Source of the DNA: Candidatus Heritagella intestinalis
GTDB lineage: Bacteria; Bacillota; Clostridia; Oscillospirales; Acutalibacteraceae
DNA length: 64,000 nucleotides
NCBI GenBank assembly: GCA_904420555.1
Contig: CAJFVO010000006.1
Location: 1 to 64,000 of the forward strand
Direction: 5' to 3'
The first letter of the stretch is position 1, and each line of letters opens with the position of its first letter. The position numbers and the translations under genes are program-made. Positions 60,535 to 64,000 of the stretch are shown here, piece by piece. The notes below the pieces were generated by a model that saw nothing but the letters and a program-made list of their open reading frames with translations, was not told the DNA's origin and searched no databases.

Positions 60535-61921
60535 CGGGTTCCGCCTCCTTCAGGGGAAGGGAAACACAGGTCCCCTCGCCGAGAGTGCTTTCAATATGCA
60601 GGCTTCCGCCGTGAATCGCAGCGATCTCCTGACACAGGGCAAGGCCGATACCAGCGCCGTTTTGGCTCCGGGCCCGGGACTTGTCCACCATGTAAAAGGG
60701 CTCGATAATATGGGGAATCTCTTCTTTAGGGATGCCCCGCCCAAAATCCTGCACCGAAAGGGTGTAGCCCACGTCCTCTGCCCGGCGGCCGGTAAGGAGA
60801 ATCCTTCCATTTTCCGGGGAAGCCTTGCAGGCATTGTCGATGAGGTTATAAACCAAAGTTTTCAGCAGGCTGGGTTCCAGCAGCAGCAGGGCTGGTTGTA
60901 CGGTAACTTCCAGGCGCTGTTGGTATTTTTGCAGCAGGGGCTGCAAAATCTGCACGACCTCCCGGAAAAAGCCGCTGCTGTTCACCTTTTCCAAGGGGAA
61001 ATCCTGTTTGTGCAGGACGATGAGGTCCAGCAGGTGCAGGGAGAGGGATTCCAGGCGCTTTCCTTCGCTGAAAATATAGTTGGCGGCGGTATGCCGGTCA
61101 GCGGCGTCCATATCGTAGGAGCGGAGCATATCCGCATAGCCGATAATGGAGGTCAGCGGGGTTTTCAGCTCATGGGCAAAGCTGGCCACAAAGTCTTCCC
61201 GCTGGCGGGCAGTCTCTTCCAGCACATAAATTTTTTCTTCCACGACTTCTGCCATGGAATTAAAAGCCCGAGTCAGGGTGCCGATTTCATCACTGCCCCC
61301 GTCCTGGGCCCGGGTGGAGAAAGAGCCTGCGGCAATTTCCTGGGCAGTGGCGGTGAGGCGTTTTAAGGGCCGGGTGAGAAAATGAGTCAATACTCCCATT
61401 AGTAAAGAGGCTATCCCTACCACTGCCAACAGAATCCAGCGGTACAACAGGACATACTGTTCCCGCATTTGGTATACAGCGGAAATATCAGTAATATTTT
61501 CCAGGTAATAGTCGGTGTTGTCAATGAAAAAATAGCTCACCACTTGGACGTAAGCTATGCCGTTTTCATCCCGCACAACCCGGCTGGCCCGCTGATTGAC
61601 TTCGATTCCCCGGGCAAAGTCCTGGCCATCCAAAAAGCTCACTCCAGAAGCACGGGTAATGTTCATCTGGGTATTTTTGGAGATGGAGGCTTTTTCCAGT
61701 TGGGCCACAATGGCGGCAGGCCGTAGGGTTTCATCGCCAGAAAGGGAGTTGACAGCAGTCTGAAAGGAAAAGCACAGATACCGGTTTTCCTGGATCGCCA
61801 TCTGTATTTCCTGATCCAGCATTCCCTGAAACAGGGAAGAAATCATCAGGGTGCCGCCAAGGCCAAAAGCCAGGGCTGTGACGATAATAGAAGAGATAAA
61901 CACTTTCCAGGAGAATTTCAC
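60497..61921 (-). CDS. VanS-like sensor histidine kinase
   Basis: A 474-residue kinase with spans near residues 8-30 and 160-182, an exterior sensor of about 130 residues, and a HAMP domain (about 180-235). His250 in SFAHELKTPLTS is phosphorylated; NLIDNACKASPE, VQDFGRGIPKEEIPHIIEPFYMVD and GAGIGLALCQEI are the ATP-binding motifs. The exterior domain is not one I recognise. It is transcribed with the regulator, 20 bases downstream of it. Confidence 0.9.
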   Translation of the reverse strand: MKFSWKVFISSIIVTALAFGLGGTLMISSLFQGMLDQEIQMAIQENRYLCFSFQTAVNSLSGDETLRPAAIVAQLEKASISKNTQMNITRASGVSFLDGQDFARGIEVNQRASRVVRDENGIAYVQVVSYFFIDNTDYYLENITDISAVYQMREQYVLLYRWILLAVVGIASLLMGVLTHFLTRPLKRLTATAQEIAAGSFSTRAQDGGSDEIGTLTRAFNSMAEVVEEKIYVLEETARQREDFVASFAHELKTPLTSIIGYADMLRSYDMDAADRHTAANYIFSEGKRLESLSLHLLDLIVLHKQDFPLEKVNSSGFFREVVQILQPLLQKYQQRLEVTVQPALLLLEPSLLKTLVYNLIDNACKASPENGRILLTGRRAEDVGYTLSVQDFGRGIPKEEIPHIIEPFYMVDKSRARSQNGAGIGLALCQEIAAIHGGSLHIESTLGEGTCVSLPLKEAEPDENHESSENPEN

Positions 61922-61940
61922 AGGCCAGTACTCCTTCCTG

Positions 61941-62597
61941 TCAATCGATATCCAGGCGGTAGCCTACCTTGTAAACAGAGTGGAGGCAGTGCTCCCAACC
62001 CAACTTTTTCCGCAGCCGCTGTACGTGCAGGTCTACGGTGCGGGTGTCTCCCATATAGGTGCTGCCCCATACCCGTTCATAGATCATTTCCCGGTATAGG
62101 GCGATCCCCTGTTTTTGGGCAAAGAGCAATAAAAGGTCATATTCCTTTGTGGTGAGATCGACCGGCTGCCCGGCTTTATGGACAGTGTGGGATTCCGTAT
62201 CGATTTCTACATCCCCCGCCCGGAGGAACCGTTCAGTTTTCCGGTAGCGCCGCAGGACGGATTCCACCCGGGCCAGCAGCTCCGCCACTTCAAAGGGCTT
62301 GGTGATGTAATCGTCAGCTCCCTGGCGCAGCCCACGGACCCGGTCAGGCACTTCGGTACGGGCCGTGATAAAGATCACGGGGATATTCATGGGTTGGATA
62401 TATTCCAGCAGCTCAAAGCCATTGACTTTCGGCAGCATGACGTCCAGTAGGATCAGGTCGTAGATTCCGGGAGCAATCATATCAGCGGCTTTTTCACCGT
62501 CAAAAGCACATTCGCAGAGATAGCCCGCCTGTTGCAGGTTCATGGCAATGAGATTGGAAATCGGCGGTTCATCTTCCACAATGAGAATTTTATTCAT
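61941..62597 (-). CDS. OmpR-family response regulator (VanR-like)
   Basis: A 218-residue regulator. MNKILIVEDE has the acidic pocket, Asp52 (LLDVMLP) is the phosphoacceptor, Lys100 (YITKPF) completes the receiver. The winged-helix part (LTTKEYDLLLLFAQKQGIALYREMIYERVWG...TVDLHVQRLRKKLG) binds DNA. The start at 62597 gives the family N-terminus with AAAGGATG upstream; 26 in-frame codons before it lack conservation. It heads the regulator-kinase-VanY-FemX operon. Confidence 0.92.
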   Translation of the reverse strand: MNKILIVEDEPPISNLIAMNLQQAGYLCECAFDGEKAADMIAPGIYDLILLDVMLPKVNGFELLEYIQPMNIPVIFITARTEVPDRVRGLRQGADDYITKPFEVAELLARVESVLRRYRKTERFLRAGDVEIDTESHTVHKAGQPVDLTTKEYDLLLLFAQKQGIALYREMIYERVWGSTYMGDTRTVDLHVQRLRKKLGWEHCLHSVYKVGYRLDID

Positions 62598-62979
62598 GGA
62601 GCAAAACGCATCCTTTCGCGGCTGGGTTTGGAAGCCGGAAGCTTCCTCTATCAGCATAGCATGTAAATGCATCAAAGTTGTATCATAATAGGCACGAAAA
62701 TATGTTTTGTGAATTTCGACGGAGTTTTTTTAGAGAAATTGTAGAAACGCTCCTCGAAAAAGTTTCTATTTGGCCAGGAAAATTTGTCCGGAAAGAAGTT
62801 TTTCTGCCAGTGCAGAATTCCTTTTCCATTATATCATGAAGCTTTTCCCTTTGAAAGACACGACTTTTAGAATTCTCCGATAAAAGAGGTTCTAAACCCT
62901 GGGGGCTGTCCCATAGATATGGGTTGACGGCGAAAACCCGGCGTGTTCCGGGGACGCAAAGAGAAAGGAATGGTGGGCG
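62598..62979. other. 382-base divergent spacer before spoIIIA
   Basis: It holds promoters for the minus-strand regulator (a TATGAT-type -10 near 62685 read in reverse) and, presumably, for spoIIIA. An inverted repeat lies around 62717-62760 (GACGGAGTTT... / ...GAAAAAGTTTC region, imperfect). A sigma-E type box before spoIIIAA is expected from the family, and CATAGATAT at about 62912 is a weak -10 candidate; no convincing -35 was found. Confidence 0.4.
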
Positions 62980-64000
62980 ATGGCAATGGAAAGCAGGAGA
63001 AAAGGCCCGGTCCGGCGGTTTGAAGAAGCAGCCGGTCTGCTGGGAGGCTGGGGGCCCCTTTTGGGGAAGATCCCGGAAGAGGTGAAGGAGGAAGCCCAGG
63101 AAATCCGGTTCCGGGCAGGCAAGCCGGTGACGGTGTGTACCGGAAGGCGCACCTGGTTCCTGACGGGGAGCGGGGCGCTGCTGCCCCAGGCTTCCTCTTT
63201 ATGCCCGTCGGTTTCTCCAGGGGAGCTGCAATCGTTGTTCCGGGGGCTGTGCGCCGATTCCCTCTATAGCCGAGAGCCGGAAATCCGGGAAGGATATCTC
63301 ACCTTGCGGGGCGGCCACCGGGCAGGGGTTTGTGGCACCGCGGTGGTCCGGGACGGGGAGGTGTCTTCCCTCCGGGACATCAGCACCCTGTGTATCCGCA
63401 TTTCCCGGGAATACCCCGGGGCAGCCGATGAGATTTTCCGCCGGCTGGGGCTTCCGGAAGGCGGTCTGCTCATTGCCGGAGCGCCTTCCAGCGGCAAGAC
63501 CACAGTGCTCCGTGATCTGGCCCGGCAGTTGGCTAACGGCAGCCGGGGGCGGTATTGCCGGGTGGCGGTGGTGGACGAGCGAGGGGAGCTGGGGAGCGCC
63601 TGCCGGGGCCTGGCGGAAAACGATCTGGGCCTGACGGCGGACCTGCTCAGTGGCTATCCCAAGGAGCAGGGGATCCTCCAGGCAGTGCGCTCCCTTTCCC
63701 CGGAATACATCCTCTGCGATGAGCTGGGGGGAGAAAAGGACGCCCGGGCTGTGGAGGCGGGGATGTTTGCCGGGGCCTCCATTGTGGCTACGGTTCACGC
63801 CGGCAGCCGGGAGGAGCTCCGGGAACGGCCAGTGTGCCGCCGGCTCCTGGAGACCGGGGCCTTTGCCCATGTGGTGCAGCTGGCCGGCAGGAGTGCGCCG
63901 GGAAAAGTCCTCTCTGTGGAAAAGGCAGGTGATCTTCTTGGTCAAGCTGGTAGGACTGCTGCTGTTGGCGGCGGCCTGCGCCGGGATTGGCCTGGCGGAA
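62980..64000 (+). CDS. spoIIIAA: Stage III sporulation protein AA (3' end beyond window)
   Basis: At least 340 residues of an open frame running off the window. It is an ATPase of the secretion type (VirB11/GspE-like) that belongs to the SpoIIIA-SpoIIQ channel between mother cell and forespore. RFRAGKPVTV near 45-54, SLYSREPEIREGYLTLRGGHRAGVCG near 104-130, Walker A GAPSSGKTT near 178-186 and ILCDELGG near 256 with TVHAGS near 283 are diagnostic. ATG 62980 follows AAAGGA. The frame stays open beyond the spoIIIAB start by more than 60 bases, longer than usual for this operon. Confidence 0.92.
   Translation, partial: MAMESRRKGPVRRFEEAAGLLGGWGPLLGKIPEEVKEEAQEIRFRAGKPVTVCTGRRTWFLTGSGALLPQASSLCPSVSPGELQSLFRGLCADSLYSREPEIREGYLTLRGGHRAGVCGTAVVRDGEVSSLRDISTLCIRISREYPGAADEIFRRLGLPEGGLLIAGAPSSGKTTVLRDLARQLANGSRGRYCRVAVVDERGELGSACRGLAENDLGLTADLLSGYPKEQGILQAVRSLSPEYILCDELGGEKDARAVEAGMFAGASIVATVHAGSREELRERPVCRRLLETGAFAHVVQLAGRSAPGKVLSVEKAGDLLGQAGRTAAVGGGLRRDWPGG
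63938..64000 (+). CDS. spoIIIAB: Stage III sporulation protein AB (5' part only)
   Basis: The first 21 codons, from TTG 63938, encode VKLVGLLLLAAACAGIGLAE after the start residue, which matches the hydrophobic N-terminus of SpoIIIAB (usually MLKLIGALLI followed by ACGAIGFS). AGGTGA lies five bases upstream. A GTG at 63929 is an alternative start. It overlaps the open spoIIIAA frame in another phase, and runs out of the window. Confidence 0.75.
   Translation, partial: MVKLVGLLLLAAACAGIGLAE

Noticed and set aside
57680-62597. Vancomycin-resistance operon
   Set aside because: No D-Ala-D-Lac or D-Ala-D-Ser ligase, no VanH and no VanX; only VanY-type and FemX-type effectors.

Overview
The window reads as a chromosome segment from a spore-forming, fairly GC-rich Clostridia member, most likely Oscillospirales (Ruminococcaceae/Acutalibacteraceae type). 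The grounds are sporulation genes (yunB, sigG, a YlmC/YmxH gene, spoIIIAA and the start of spoIIIAB), a T-box leader, formate-tetrahydrofolate ligase, a BceRS-AB module and strong AGGAGG ribosome sites. This is inferred from gene content; no rRNA or tRNA gene was found.

Layout. 1-280 holds a transposase stub. 1124-5746 is a branched-chain amino acid block: leucine T-box, leuA, leuB, azlC, azlD. 5.8-21.9 kb is mostly housekeeping: galE, maf, yunB, a DacF-type carboxypeptidase, pgi, yfcE, fhs, tsaE, tsaB, and a ribose-5-phosphate isomerase B gene that is tandemly duplicated inside one reading frame, followed by upp. 22.6-23.7 kb is a gene-poor stretch with three consecutive copies of what looks like a small-RNA cassette; a fourth, shorter relative lies at 36.2-36.4 kb. 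23.7-26.8 kb has a two-protein putative DNA repair pair (radical SAM plus TIGR03915-type) with a possible LexA box, and a serine recombinase running into the end of the second gene. 27-36 kb has an aldehyde dehydrogenase, a sirtuin, pyrophosphatase, sigG, cca, a GH13 enzyme, an alkyltransferase-like protein and two tandem YbjN proteins.

From 37 kb the theme is the cell envelope. There is a BceR/BceS/BceA/BceB-like antimicrobial-peptide module, a polysaccharide deacetylase, an amidase, and a P-type ATPase on the other strand. 46.7-57.6 kb is a polysaccharide cluster: an O-antigen ligase/polymerase-like protein, two HAD-plus-polysialyltransferase-like (GT52-like) gene pairs flanking a CMP-sugar synthetase-like gene and a DRE-TIM aldolase fusion, and a HAD phosphatase. 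57.7-62.6 kb on the minus strand is a VanRS-like operon (regulator, kinase, unknown membrane protein, VanY-type carboxypeptidase, FemX-type transferase) without vanHAX. The window ends inside the spoIIIA operon.

The observations I would follow first are the repeated small-RNA cassettes, whose 3' parts are complementary to a Shine-Dalgarno plus start codon; the duplicated HAD/glycosyltransferase module around a possible new CMP-activated sugar acid pathway; and the tandem RpiB fusion.
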